Shown here one piece after another: positions 26,501 through 37,826 of a stretch of 64,000 bases of DNA. Both the position numbers and the translations under genes were made by a program. Location of the stretch: contig JAUJPP010000006.1 of NCBI GenBank assembly GCA_030562195.1, forward strand, positions 2,542,001 to 2,606,000, given 5' to 3'. Below the pieces are notes generated by a model, which saw nothing but the letters and a program-made list of their open reading frames with translations, was not told the origin of the DNA and searched no databases. Source of the DNA: Nipponacmea schrenckii (taxonomy: Eukaryota; Mollusca; Gastropoda; Lottiidae). Positions within the stretch are counted from its first letter, which is position 1, and each line of letters opens with the position of its first letter.

Positions 26501-28609
26501 CATCTTTCTCGATATAAAAAATATCAGCAGTCGTTGATAAAATTGCAAAAAAAAAACTGATGGAATTTTGATTTATATAATCGAATAAGAAAGACTCAAA
26601 AGATGTTCTCTCAATATATAAAATATTCAAGCAGTCAGATTGTTACTAATTTCAGACTGTGTAGTATCATACAACAATTATACAATGATACCTTTACATT
26701 GAGAAGATGTTTAAAGTATTAATCTCCACGAATAGACGGATTTTAATTCCAGCTTGATGACCTGTCACAAGATGGTGGATTTATTGGATGTTTATGTAAA
26801 TACTACCACAGATCGAGAGTAACCCGATTCTCCCATTAATTCCGTAAAATCAATCACAGTTTACCTTTCTGTGATTGATCTCTGACCCAATGGTAAGAAA
26901 TTGTTTATAGTTGTCAGAATCTCAGACTCTGATTGAACATCATACCCAGTCAATTGATAGTTTTAACCTTTCTACGTCTGGTGATTCGTGAATTGATTTC
27001 TACCAGGTGGTTTAGGGGTTGCCATCTTTATAACTACATCACAACAACTTGATTACGAGAGGAGAAGGTCGTAATATACCAATGGTCTCCTTAAATAGGG
27101 CGCGGTGAATACAGGATGGTGTGTTAGATTTGAAATTAGATTTACTCACTGTGAAGACCGAATGTATTGAAATTAACAGATTTGTACAGGTGATCTACAA
27201 CACTAACGAGTTAGTAAAAGATCGGCGATGAAACCAGGAAGTTGGACAGAAATGTACAAGTGTACTCAAGTAAGTATAGCAGTAAGTTAGTCGGCAATCA
27301 AGCTAGGAAGGTAGTGGGTATTTCGACTCATAACAGATCACTGCCAAAACAGAATATAATGAAATGGACAGACTCGTCCGGGTGTACTGCAAGAAGGCCT
27401 AGTATGTTAGTCGGTGATCAAGCCAGAGGGTTAGTTGGTTGTTCCAGCCCATAACTGACTACTACGAAGAAAATGAAAATTGAATACGTCCAAACTTGGT
27501 TAGCGGTCAAGAAAACCAATCCTGATAATAATTAAGATATACTAATTGCTAATGTCTGATTGGTCAAATGTAATTAACTACTTGGTCCAGTTATCGCCAG
27601 AGGCATTTCCGATAATTATCAAGGGCCGAGTTTCACCATCATGATATCCACCAACATTGCTATCAATCTATCTATCATTCTAGATTCTATATCGTAACAA
27701 AACCTTCAAGCTTATATGGAACATGAGATGAAATGCAATTACAGAAGCATCGGCATCGAAACGGGCTATATAGCTCCTAGAACAGTTCAACAATGACAAG
27801 ATTATATAAAAGACATGAAAACGAGAGATAAAATCACATCGCTAAAGAGCAGGAAAACAATAAAACTAAGCTTTTATTAAAATGATTAAACAAATTAAAT
27901 AGTTTGAATATAAATTTGAGATTTCGTTTCGAAGAAGTGAAACTGAGATCTGTGCCTGTAAAATTTCGATTGACTGAAAGTCGATTAAGACGAGAGAAAT
28001 CTCTTCAAGTAGAATGATATGGCTAATAGCGAACAAGTACCACTACAGAAGATAAGACTGAAAAATCAAGCAATAGATAAAGGTTTATAACATTGTTGAT
28101 CATAGTATATTTTACCAAATGTGGTGACGAGATGAGAAGGGGGGGGGGGGGAGAACGATCAGGTGATTCGACACTCACAGTTTCTTTAATCATCTGATGT
28201 GTTAATTATTATACAATAAAAGAATGCTCAGATTGTATTGTTTGGTACAATTAGAATATATATCTTCTTTACAACCCGTCTAATATAAATATTATTCGAC
28301 ATCTGCTTTTATGGTTCTTGTTTTGTACATGGTTAAATAGTGGGTCTAGTTTGTGTTAAGGGGTTGAAAAGTAACGTTCTTGTTTACGAAGTAACTAGTT
28401 AGTATTTTAACTCTATAGCTAGCGTATGGTAACATTCGTAACATATGGGTCTGGACTTTTAGAATTAAGATATTTTAAGTTTTATCCTCATCTATCATGT
28501 TTTTGGAATTTGATCTTGATATAAGTTTGTATTGGATGTTATAAATGTTTTAATAATGACTTGATAACATGGTAATAAAGATATTATTAGTATTACTATT
28601 ATAGTAATA
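26501..28609. other. RGK intronic DNA with a weak 130-bp duplication
   Basis: Around 27210-27470 a unit of about 130 bp containing GTTAGTCGGCAATCAAGC / GTTAGTCGGTGATCAAGC recurs two to three times with heavy divergence. A 13-G run sits at 28139-28151. Nothing else was recognised. Confidence 0.45.
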
Positions 28610-28629
28610 TTATGAATAAATAAACTTAC

Positions 28630-29248
28630 CTTGACCTGTTTCATTGGTATCAATATACTCCGACGTCATGAACTGACGAGTTAAGGTGGACTTGCCCACA
28701 CCAGCACCCCCCAGTACTATCACCGAATAATACCCAGGGGCATTCGAGCTATTAGAATGATTAGATCCATCTTTTTCCTGTGAAATGGTCCGCTTTGTTT
28801 GGTCTCGGTGGTCAGTTCCCGTTGTCATAAGTCTCAAACTGCGAGAGCTTTTCTTTTTAAACGAGTCACCACGATTAACAACTCCTTTGGACGTCGTTTT
28901 GAAAGAACGAACCCTTTGTAATCGAGTTCCAGAGCCTTTAATATCGTCCTCTTCATTTGGGACACTTAATAAATTAATTGCACAGTTTGGGACACTGTTT
29001 CTACGAAAGGCAGGCACAATAACTTCTAGTTCATTAGATGATGGACGAGGTTTATTTCTGAAAGAGGATGCCCGGGATCCAGGCGCCGAGGCAATAACCA
29101 GCTGGTTACCAAACGGTAACGTCAAAGCATTATCCGAAATCGCACTACAAGCACTGTTAGCACTTATTTGTGAGGACAAACTAAGACGACGTTTCCGCTT
29201 ATGATCCGGTCCGCGGGCCTCGTCAGCCAGATTAGTACCTTGCGTCAT
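28630..29248 (-). CDS. RGK-type Ras-like small GTPase, coding exon 1 (N-terminus and P-loop)
   Basis: This exon encodes residues 1-206 plus one base of codon 207. Residues 1-172 are a Ser/Arg/Lys-rich extension typical of RGK proteins, with RRLS (20-23), RRNSVP (82-87, resembling a 14-3-3 site) and several basic Ser patches. The G domain starts at YYSVIVLGGAGVGKSTL, with an intact P-loop GGAGVGKS at 180-187. The ATG at 29248 is chosen because an in-frame TAA lies 26 codons upstream (29324-29326) with no other ATG between. The exon ends at 28630 in a good donor (CAAG|gtaag), phase 1, which matches the exon at 4145-4224. RGK proteins in other animals are plasma-membrane or cytosolic inhibitors of voltage-gated calcium channels and act on the cytoskeleton. 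That role here is inferred from family. The family call rests on all three exons read together. Another divergent Ras-like family is possible but less likely. Confidence 0.85.
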
Positions 29249-29654
29249 GATTTGGTAATCGGTTGGAAAGGCACCGTTGCTGTCTATATTAATCCGGGGT
29301 AGAAGTGACTCCAGTGTTCCCCTTTAGTGACTTAAACTCAGTAAAAAAATAAATTCACAAATTATCGTGGTAGTTGAAAACTTATAAAACTGTTAGTCGA
29401 CTCAATAACTGACATATTGTGATGTTTTAAATATCCAGGTATATCTCTTTCGCTGTTACAATTATCGATTTTCAATATTTCAACTTCTAGAATATCACAA
29501 CTTTTTAAACAATCAATAAACTATATAGTCTACACTGTATATTTTATATCAAGGTGTTTTATTCCCTGACGTGTGTCGGCTGCAAGTCGAGAATGTCGGC
29601 TGCTCCAATACATCAGTCAAACTGAGCAGATATCTGTAATAACCGTACGTCTGC

Positions 29655-29668
29655 CACTATTTATAGAG
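29655..29668 (-). promoter_or_regulatory. Candidate TATA box of the RGK GTPase gene
   Basis: Read on the minus strand, this site contains CTATAAATAG, a near-consensus TATA box. It lies about 410 bp upstream of the start codon, which would put transcription initiation near 29630 and give a 5' leader of about 380 nt in the same exon. No other core-promoter element is obvious. In AT-rich DNA such a match can arise by chance. Confidence 0.3.
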
Positions 29669-32005
29669 ATTCCCAGTTTATCACGTGGTCCTACTTAGTC
29701 ATTGCCTTCGATATTCTCTCTTTACAGATTCATTGGAATAAACAACATAGCCATTGACCTGAACGTTTGTTTAAGTGTAATCGGTGATCAGTCAAAATTT
29801 TCAGGGCTTTGTCCATAATTTTACCATGAGTAAGTATCAACAGAGAAGGTTGCGCAAATAACTATCTAATGAGCTTGGAGTATGAGAGAAATATCTCGAA
29901 ACGTTGCGGTTTTCATTACGCTAATTGAAATCAAAATAATCTCATTCATATTTTGATTACTTTATTACTATGTATAAGATTGTATGACCGATTTCAACTG
30001 TCGTTTAGCTTCGGGGCTTTACAGAATCTTTACATTGATTTGACATTTCATACACCGTTGTTCTGACTTCGCATCGAATCTGTTTTCCAAACCATACGCG
30101 TTTTAAATTCGTAATTATCCCTTATCATACTGCTACTGCCATTGAGACGACAATAAATATAGTTGATAGTAAATCTTTCTGTGAAAACATTGGCGTCCCC
30201 AATAAAATACAGTTTCAGATTCCGTATATCGGGAGGGGGAGGGGGGGGGGGTTGGTAGAACGCGTTCGTTTCTGGATTAGTATACGGTAGAAGTGTAAAT
30301 CGCGGTGTACAGATGAGTGTTAGAAAATGAAATGTGTAAAATGTATTAACAGAAAATAAATTATAAGTTACTACGATAACTATAATGAACGTTAACTGTG
30401 AATGTTTTTTGTCATGAATATTCATAAAACACATTTAGACGTAAGATCGAACAAAGGACAAATAATTCAGTCTTTGTCTTTTAAGTTTACGTTATATTCG
30501 AATTGGGTCAACAATTTCAATTTCCAGAACAAGTCTGTATGAACTGTACAAGAATGCTGAGTTATTTCTGGAAAATGTGCTCTATTTTCTATTCTTGGTC
30601 TCTGCAATTCCAACTCTGCCTTGAAGAATTCTGACCATTCCGGTCTGGTAGTGTTTTGTTGTTGTTTCTTTGTCATATCATTCAGTAAAAGAAGGGAGAC
30701 AATTCTTGTTGTCATTGTTTATTTATTAAAACGGACCACTCAGCACGAGGTTGTTGATGTAAATGAATTTCGTGCCAAATGAAAAATTCCTTGTTGATTA
30801 AATTGTGTTAATAGAAAAGTCACTTATGATCTGGTTTTAGTTGGATACTTGAAATGAAAGGAATTTGATAAAACAAAAGTAAAGAAAAACACTTAGAACC
30901 ATTGACATTCCAACACTAGTTTCAAAACTAAGTGAAGTTTTTTCATTGCACATTAACTCCGGTAAAAACAGGCACTTTAGATCAGAATGTATTAAGATTC
31001 GCCATCACCCAAAACGGTCTATATAGTACCATAATTTAAAGCATTAAAATGAAAAGGTAATGAACACAGTGCAAATAAAACAACGATGCTAAATAACCCT
31101 AAAGAGGTAATAAGACACACTGATAAAGAGGATTAAGAGAAGGAATCTAAGATATGTTGTATATTTATATAAGTATAATCAACAGTGACAGCCACACCAC
31201 GTGACGTGTGATGCCATGAATGACACAACAAGACACCACGTGACCTTCAATACCTAGACATTTAATTTCCTTTTAAGGCATGCTCAACTAAAGACTGAAG
31301 ACAATCAAAATTCGGTGTTTATGCTTATTAGACAGTTAGTTAGTGTTAGGGTGAGATGAGAATAGCATTCTCAAGAAAGCACTGGCCTAGGTCATGAAGT
31401 AAGAAACAACATTATACGATGAGATAGTTAATGTAAACAATAGTTAAAAATGGTTAAGGTTATAATCATGAAAAGTATGGAAGATCTTTCAACGGTTCTG
31501 GGTCTCTGACTTTAGCAATTTCTAATTGTGTTAAGGAGTAATTATAACGTAGTCCAAGGTAAAGATTCAAGGTAATACAAGATGCAATATTACACTTACC
31601 TGTAATGTTTTTGTACGTGTGACAGTTAGCTTCATATCTAGGCCATTATGACCGGGTCATCTAGAAATAATATTCTAATTTGCAGATGACCCAGTTATAT
31701 GAAAGATGACGTCAATGTAATTAAGGTGATGCTGTTAGTATTAATTAAGATACTAATTATAGTAGATGAATTGGAACGATGCCGTATTGGTAGCTATATA
31801 TATTCTTAACCTTGTTTCACTACATGTCAGTTTGTATAGATTTATCTCTTTAAGTTATCAACTCTCTAAAAATATAATTAGAGCTTAAACCAAGTTGACA
31901 AACCACATCTGTGATGCAGGTCGGAGGGACTGACATGGTAATAGCGTCTTGTCGTTCGGATGGGACAATAAACCGAGGCCCCGTTTTCAACAGGCTAAAG
32001 ATATC
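29669..32005. other. Intergenic DNA, nothing recognised
   Basis: AT-rich DNA upstream of the RGK gene. A G-rich tract (GGGAGGGGGA then eleven G) lies at 30231-30251. Minus-strand open frames at 30048-30434 and 30467-30715 have no domain and no splice context. No conserved gene is visible. Confidence 0.5.
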
Positions 32006-32014
32006 TCGACGGTT

Positions 32015-33036
32015 GGCATACCCTAAAACCTGATACGAGATAACAGTTACCAGATATTGAACCGAGCAGCAAAACGACAGGGAACTATTTTGTAATGAAT
32101 TCTAAGCATGCTTATCAGCCCGAAAAATCTTTCTTTTTTTTTTAAATTTGCTTTTTTAAAATCGTATATAAAGTGGCACTTTTTGTTATATTTCTAAATA
32201 CCCTCATGTCAGTTATTAAACATTATGTATTAGCTCCTTTCGAAGTTGTTTATAAGAATATGACTGCGTTCATAATTGCTTGCTACCAGTATAATAGGCT
32301 GAAAATTGGCCTGAAGACGACAAGAGAATACTTATTGAAACGTCGCCTGTTATGTTCTATTAAAGTAATAGTTATATCCATATATCGTGTGATTGTTTAT
32401 ATCATATCCGGTTACTAAATGCCATTCAAACATCAGTATAATAGTGTTTTTTAAGACGAAATTTTAGTATGTTGACCTTTTACAAACTTAATGAATTCTA
32501 TTTAAATTTGACGTAATTAATGTAACAATTGTGTTTAATTTGTTTAACAATGTTCTAAATCACCGTTAAATAAAATAAAAAATTCACTCAGCTAACTGGG
32601 AAATATTGTGAACTTTTTCCAAATGCACATTTTAAAAAAAATGATTGATCATTTTACTGCCTGATAAGCAATGAATTCATTGCAAAATAGTTTGAGATCG
32701 TTTCCTGGTCGTTTTTCTGCTCGGTTCCATGTCGGTTCACGTTTTTGGTCGATAATACTTAGTATCAGGGAAATAGTTCAAAGCATCATTGAATAACATC
32801 AAAAAAAGGTAAAATAACAAATTTTAGGGTAGTAGGGCCCCGAGGGAATTTTGAAAAATAATTTGAAGACAAGTTCCATAAATAAATCAAGAAAATAATG
32901 GTTTAAACATTTGTTGGTGGTGGCAAGACATTCTAGTTTTCGCTAGATTTGACGGTTCCTTAAAAAATTGTTACTATAAATATCTGGTATCTCGTATCTC
33001 GTTTCTGATATCTCGTATCAGGTTTTAGGGTATGCC
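32015..33036. mobile_element. Non-autonomous TIR transposon with 9-bp target duplication
   Basis: The termini are perfect inverted repeats beginning GGCATACCCTAAAACC, with identity extending about 28 bp. The element is bounded on both sides by the 9-bp direct repeat TCGACGGTT (32006-32014 and 33037-33045). Subterminal inverted blocks are also present (GAACCGAGCAGCAAAACGAC near 32057 against its diverged reverse complement near 32699-32726). TATCTCGT units repeat near the right end. The 81-residue open frame inside (32173-32418) is not a recognisable transposase. A 9-bp duplication is typical of Mutator-like elements, but the superfamily is inferred only from that. Confidence 0.8.
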
Positions 33037-33045
33037 TCGACGGTT

Positions 33046-33429
33046 GGCTGATGTCCGATCCAGACAAAATTTCCAAATTGCACATTGCAGATTGCTTGAG
33101 TCTATTAGGTGCAGACTAGTAGGACGTTTAAGTCCATTAATTTCGTAATCCAAATATGGCAGTAGCAGAGCTTGTTAGGGATTTCTTAAATTAATTTTTA
33201 AATTATTGTCAGAGTTACCTCCCGTAAAAATACAAAAACAAGTCAATATAAATATTAAGCGATAACTGTGTTATTTTATGTAAATTCCAGATCACCGTGC
33301 TCAACAATATTGATTTCATATGATCAGAGTTATTTCATATTGTTAGTAGAGTTAATTTGGCTGTAAAATTAATTATTAAATGTCACAAGCAGAAAGGTAT
33401 AAACAGATACAAGTTACAAGCAAAATTAA
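33046..33429. other. Intergenic DNA, nothing recognised
   Basis: Short AT-rich unique stretch between the TIR transposon and the 62-bp satellite. Confidence 0.5.
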
Positions 33430-33955
33430 CCGATATCAGTATCCACTGGAAGTGAACTTGTTATCTACCAACAACTACCTAGTTGTGATATCAGTTAGCT
33501 AGAAGCGAACGTTAACTTGTCATCTACCAACAACTACCTAGTCTGTGATATCAGTTAGCTAGAAGCGAACGTTAACTTGTCATCTACCAACAACTACCTA
33601 GTTTGCGATACCAACCTGGAAGTGAACGTTAACTTGTCATCTACCAACAACTACCTAGTTTGTGATATCAGTATCCACTAGAAGCAAACTTAAACCGGTC
33701 ATCTACCAACAACTACCCAGTCTGTGATATCAGCATCCACTAGAAGCAAACTTAAACCGGTCATCTACCAACAACTACCCAGTCTGTGATATCAGCATCC
33801 ACTAGAAGCAAACTTAAACATGTCATCTACCAACAACTACCCAGTCTGTGATATCAGCATCCACTAGAAGCAAACTTAAACCGGTCATCTACCAACAACT
33901 ACCCAGTCTGTGATATCAGCATCCACTAGAAGCAAACTTAAACTGGTCATCTTCC
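33430..33955. repeat. 62-bp satellite, eight to nine copies (second locus)
   Basis: Units contain GTCATCTACCAACAACTACC, AGTCTGTGATATCAGCATCC and ACTAGAAGCAAACTTAAA. The right half is almost perfectly periodic at 62 bp. The left half carries GGAAGTGAACGTTAACTTG variants that resemble the array at 9930-10340, so both loci belong to one family. Confidence 0.92.
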
Positions 33956-34145
33956 AACCAATCGTGTCATATTCCTAACATCTTCCAAGGGAATAGGTGG
34001 TAGGTATATCCGACGTAATAATATGGGGTAACTTCCGGTCTGTTGAAGAATTGTCTTGATCGGTTTGGGGAGTTTGTTTTCTTTAGGCTTTGCTAGAGAT
34101 AATATTGACGTTATCGTCTTACATTCACCATAACGTATTGCGCCA

Positions 34146-34300
34146 ACAGGAGAGATGAAGTGCTGTGTCGCTCTCGTCTTACTTATACTCACCTTATCAA
34201 CTGTTATCGAAAGCCTCAACCAGTCTGTGACTGGCAGTGAAACACATACTGATTGATTGCAAGCTTCCGGAACCTATATTGTTTCAGCTTGATACATTTC
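34146..34300 (+). pseudogene. LINE (non-LTR retrotransposon) C-terminal fragment, family A, plus strand
   Basis: A plus-strand frame reads RRDEVLCRSRLTYTHLINCY and then KPQPVC before it is broken by a stop and deletions. The downstream DNA (GATTGATTGCAAGCTTC) matches the ILIDCKL segment of the copy at 42650-42845. This resembles the region after the reverse transcriptase/RNase H of Jockey-like LINEs. It is a short dead fragment. Confidence 0.6.
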
Positions 34301-36359
34301 ATTTCATTTCACCGTTACGTTTTTTTGACCTGAGTTAAGAATTGGAATTGATCGATGAGTGGACCGATTCTTTCAGTTTCATGAAGTTGTATCAGCGTTA
34401 AAGAGTTTTGAACACTTTTAATCTTGTGATAGCTTGACATATCATAAAGTCGGAAAAACGAAATGGGGTTTAACGTCCTACTCTTCTGCATCATTTGACG
34501 AAGCCATTCAGGTTGCATTGAGGGAGAGTTTGCCATGATAGTGGTATTAGCCTGCTCTTTTTGCGGCAATTTCCAATTTCGAAGGATCTTTACGTGCACA
34601 GCCCGTATCACTTATTAAGTCGGAAGATACGGAGTCGTGTTGGGTCTTGGCTGATACAAGGTACCGTTTTATCATCACCATGGGTTTCCACTGGGTATGA
34701 TGGGATAGAACTGGTTGTTCTAAGAATACCCCGTGATGTTATTAAGTATAATAAAAAGGATTGTTACAAGCGGTACAGTAATACTGTACTGGGTTGCACC
34801 ACTTCACGTTCCAGGTATCTTAGTGTAATACTAATATATTTGATATACGGTAATTGAATAAACATTTATTATCAAAGCTTGTGAAATAATTCATCAAATG
34901 ATTCAAGATGTAATGTTAAAAAAATTAGTGCATTTTGAAAATAAGTGCACTGGGAGACGTCTTTGAAGTTAAAGGCGCCGAGTCATTGATCGTCGTTTGC
35001 TTGGATGTCGACAGTTCGTTGGTGATCAGAAGTTCTTATCCAAGGATCTCAACAAGGACCTCAACAAATTTCTCATGTTTGCCTAGTTTTTAATCAAATT
35101 CAATATGCCCCTCGTATCAAGAATTTGTATAGATTTTTTGGATCCTAAAAGCAGATACTCAGTCATGACGTTATTTAATTTAAATACATGTTTGGACATT
35201 CATTATCGTATCGCAGATATAGATGGATGGTTCTAGTTTTGATTTGGAAGATTGGTAAGATGGAGAGTTAGATCTATAATAATTACTGTCATCAGCATAC
35301 AGATAGACATTCCCACCATATTGTTGTACTGTATCGCCCAGGAGGGTTTTACGATGTAATTTATAACAGATCGATGAGATACATCAGCTCAAAACTACAC
35401 ACTGACCTCAACTAATCAGATACCCACTCAACAGGCCAAGAGATAGGTTCAAGGTTTGTTCAGTTACGGGACATATTTTGCTAGATTTTTTGTGTAAAAT
35501 TTTCATAAATTTCAGTCCTACAGAAAAGTGCCACTTTAAGATCAACTTGGTGTTCAGAGTGCATCTATATCAGACTTGAATATTGCTCAATCGATGGTCA
35601 GTTCAAATATATTAAGAATTTAGAAGAGGTTTCTATCATCTTAAAGAATGATCAGAACCTAAAACTAGTAATGGCAGACGGCGAGATAAACAGGAATTCG
35701 GTTATCCACGAACACGTTTGGTGCAGTATTTTATATCTTGCGATTCCATCAAGGACATTTCCTCTGATGTGTTTCTATGTTAATTTAAATTAAAATTATA
35801 ATATAGGAGTGTTCACGAATAATTCGTGTCTTATTTTACAACTTTAAAAACAAATTCCAAATACCACAACCAGTATTCGTACCAGAGTCACCACCCCACT
35901 GTCAATTTAGTACCTTTCAAATACAGCCAAACTTGTACAAGCCGTCGCTAATATTTACAATGCCACTACGTGAAACACCCATCAAAGTTACCTCTATAAA
36001 CTTTCTCTTACCACCCTTTTCACGTAGCAATTTCATTGAAATGGCAAATCAAATACTATTGTTAACAGTCTGGTTTTATCAATTGCATATAATACTTTGC
36101 CAAAACTAACAAATATTGATGCGATATCCGGGGACTTTTATCTGTAACCTTTATATTCTTATATTATTAATACAACTTGAACAAATTACCAATGTAACAT
36201 TTGAACAGCGTATTGGAAAGAAGTCAATTTATGTGTCCTAATCAGAATAGCTCGTTTTGATTTCTGGGTTAACGGTTCAATATTGGATGAGGCTGATCCA
36301 GATTTGTTTTTTTATTTTTACTTCAGGATAACCTATATAAAACGAGGGATTAAATTATG
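34301..36359. other. Intergenic DNA, possibly old repeat, nothing definite
   Basis: Overlapping open frames on both strands (34315-34611 minus, 34561-34857 plus) have no recognisable domain. The segment 34440-34560 looks like interspersed-repeat DNA, but there is no second copy in the window to prove it. The rest is AT-rich with nothing recognised. Confidence 0.4.
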
Positions 36360-36361
36360 TT

Positions 36362-36790
36362 ATAACACACTTCTTTAATAACAAAGTACATAAAACACAT
36401 CTTTAATAACAAGGTACATAAAACACATCTTTAATAACAAGGTACATAACACACTTCTTTAATAACAAGGTACATAACACACTTCTTTAATAACAAGGTA
36501 CATAACACACTTCTTTAATAACAAGGTACATAACACACTTCTTTAATAACAAGGTACATAACACACTTCTTTAATAACAAGGTACATAACACACTTCTTT
36601 AATAACAAGGTACATAACACACTTCTTTAATAACAAGGTCATAACACACTTCTTTAATAACAAGGTAATAACACACTTCTTTAATAACAAGGTACATAAC
36701 ACACTTATTTAATAACAAGGTACATAAACACTCTTTAATAACAAGGTGCATAACACTTATTTAATAACAAGGTACATTACACGACAGTTT
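36362..36790. repeat. 28-bp satellite (ACACACTTCTTTAATAACAA + GGTACATA), about 15 copies
   Basis: Near-identical units, with a few lacking two to four bases. They decay into scattered TTTAATxAACA-like DNA to the right (36790-37200). Confidence 0.93.
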
Positions 36791-37330
36791 TAATACAAAT
36801 ACACTTTCTTTATGAACAAAGCGTTTCATTAAATACAATTGTTATCAAGCCTATCTAACTACATTTTTAATCAAGTTTAAGCCACTCGTAGCTTTAATGA
36901 ACTTACACACAATAAATTGGCAAACAAACTTTAAAATAAGTTATATGAACACTTCTTAATTAACCAATCATTCACCTTCGACATTTTAACATTAACAATC
37001 TTTAAACATTGGCTCAAACTCAAACTTTAAAAAATACTGAAACTTTATTATACCAAGGCTTCAGTTCACATTTTAACATTCTCTCTTATACTCAAAACAC
37101 TTTAATAAAAGACTGAAAATCTTTCAAACAGGTCTATTACAACTTTCTTTAACAAGACACATTCTTGTTAACATCAAACAACTTTTTAAAGCAAGGTTAA
37201 CTAATCTTACTAACAAGTATATTAAAGACCAGTTTACACAATACCAGTTTTAGTTGAAACAGTACCAAAATTATTCCTCTTAAAATTCACGATTATTATT
37301 ATTCCTTAATCTAGATTTCAAACACCAACG

Positions 37331-37397
37331 AAAAAAAATAAGTTTCAAAAGGATGTAAGTGAGGAGTTGGACATCATTTTGAAACTTATTTTTTTTA
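37331..37397. repeat. Perfect short inverted repeat (hairpin)
   Basis: AAAAAAAATAAGTTTCAAAA and its exact reverse complement are separated by about 27 bases. It is immediately upstream of LINE-tail-like sequence. It could be a small foldback insertion or a structured RNA element. No further evidence. Confidence 0.55.
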
Positions 37398-37439
37398 GCT
37401 TATGATATATTTTGTCTTAAGTTTTAAGATCATCGTTCA

Positions 37440-37695
37440 GCTGTTTTAAGGTTGTCGACTTTTAAAAACAAACTAATCTGTATTTTATATTTTAAAATAT
37501 ATTTTTGTTATAATTTTGTTTTTGCTACTTTGTTTTTAATGCCCTTTTTGGGTCTGTGATATTGTTTTTAAAATGGTTTTTGCCACCCATTTTAGGGTTT
37601 CTATGACATTTTTTAATTTATTGTGTTTCAATCTTTTTTGTTTTTAATCGTATTCAGGTGCTTTATAGTCTGTTTTGGTGCCGATGTACCTATAT
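37440..37695 (+). mobile_element. LINE 3'-tail-like segment, family A (plus orientation)
   Basis: This segment is the reverse complement, at high identity, of 62405-62645. Shared blocks include TAATGCCCTTTTTGGGTC, TGCCACCCATTTTAGGGTTT and CTATGACATTTTTAATTTAT-like DNA. Because the second copy sits next to a LINE C-terminal fragment, the shared block is read as the 3' untranslated tail. Confidence 0.6.
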
Positions 37696-37710
37696 ACATT
37701 TTATTTCATT

Positions 37711-37826
37711 TGTCGTAAGTTTGGTATTTCTCAATCTACAATACTACACTTACAAAAAGATTCTGTAGAAGCGACCTCGAGCAGTCGAAAATAAGAAAAC
37801 TTACGAGTGTTGCTATACTTACGACA
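37711..37826. mobile_element. Possible small MITE with TGTCGTAAGT ends
   Basis: TGTCGTAAGT at the left is matched by its exact reverse complement ACTTACGACA at 37817-37826, and internal AAAACTTACGAG gives a second partial match. No clear target duplication. The ten-base ends make this tentative. Confidence 0.35.

Larger units (their letters stand above)
4225..28629 (-). other. RGK GTPase intron 1 (24.4 kb, repeat-filled)
   Basis: This single intron separates the P-loop exon from the switch exon and has consensus ends (gtaag...cag) with matching phases. It contains ten or more tandem arrays with units from 18 to 74 bp, two long foldback elements (15249-15348, 15833-16000) and a short motif repeated three times. 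I found no convincing extra exon inside. Alternative exons, a nested gene or a non-coding RNA cannot be excluded by eye. Confidence 0.75.

Noticed and set aside
28785..29204. 139-codon plus-strand frame
   Set aside because: It is antisense to the well-supported first RGK exon and has no recognisable domain.
29840..29862. Short match AGAGAAGGTTGCGCAAA to LINE family A
   Set aside because: Only 17 bases match with no supporting flank, too little to call an insertion.
34315..34857. Pair of overlapping open frames of about 98 codons on opposite strands
   Set aside because: Neither shows a domain, signal peptide or splice structure, and the region has interspersed-repeat character.
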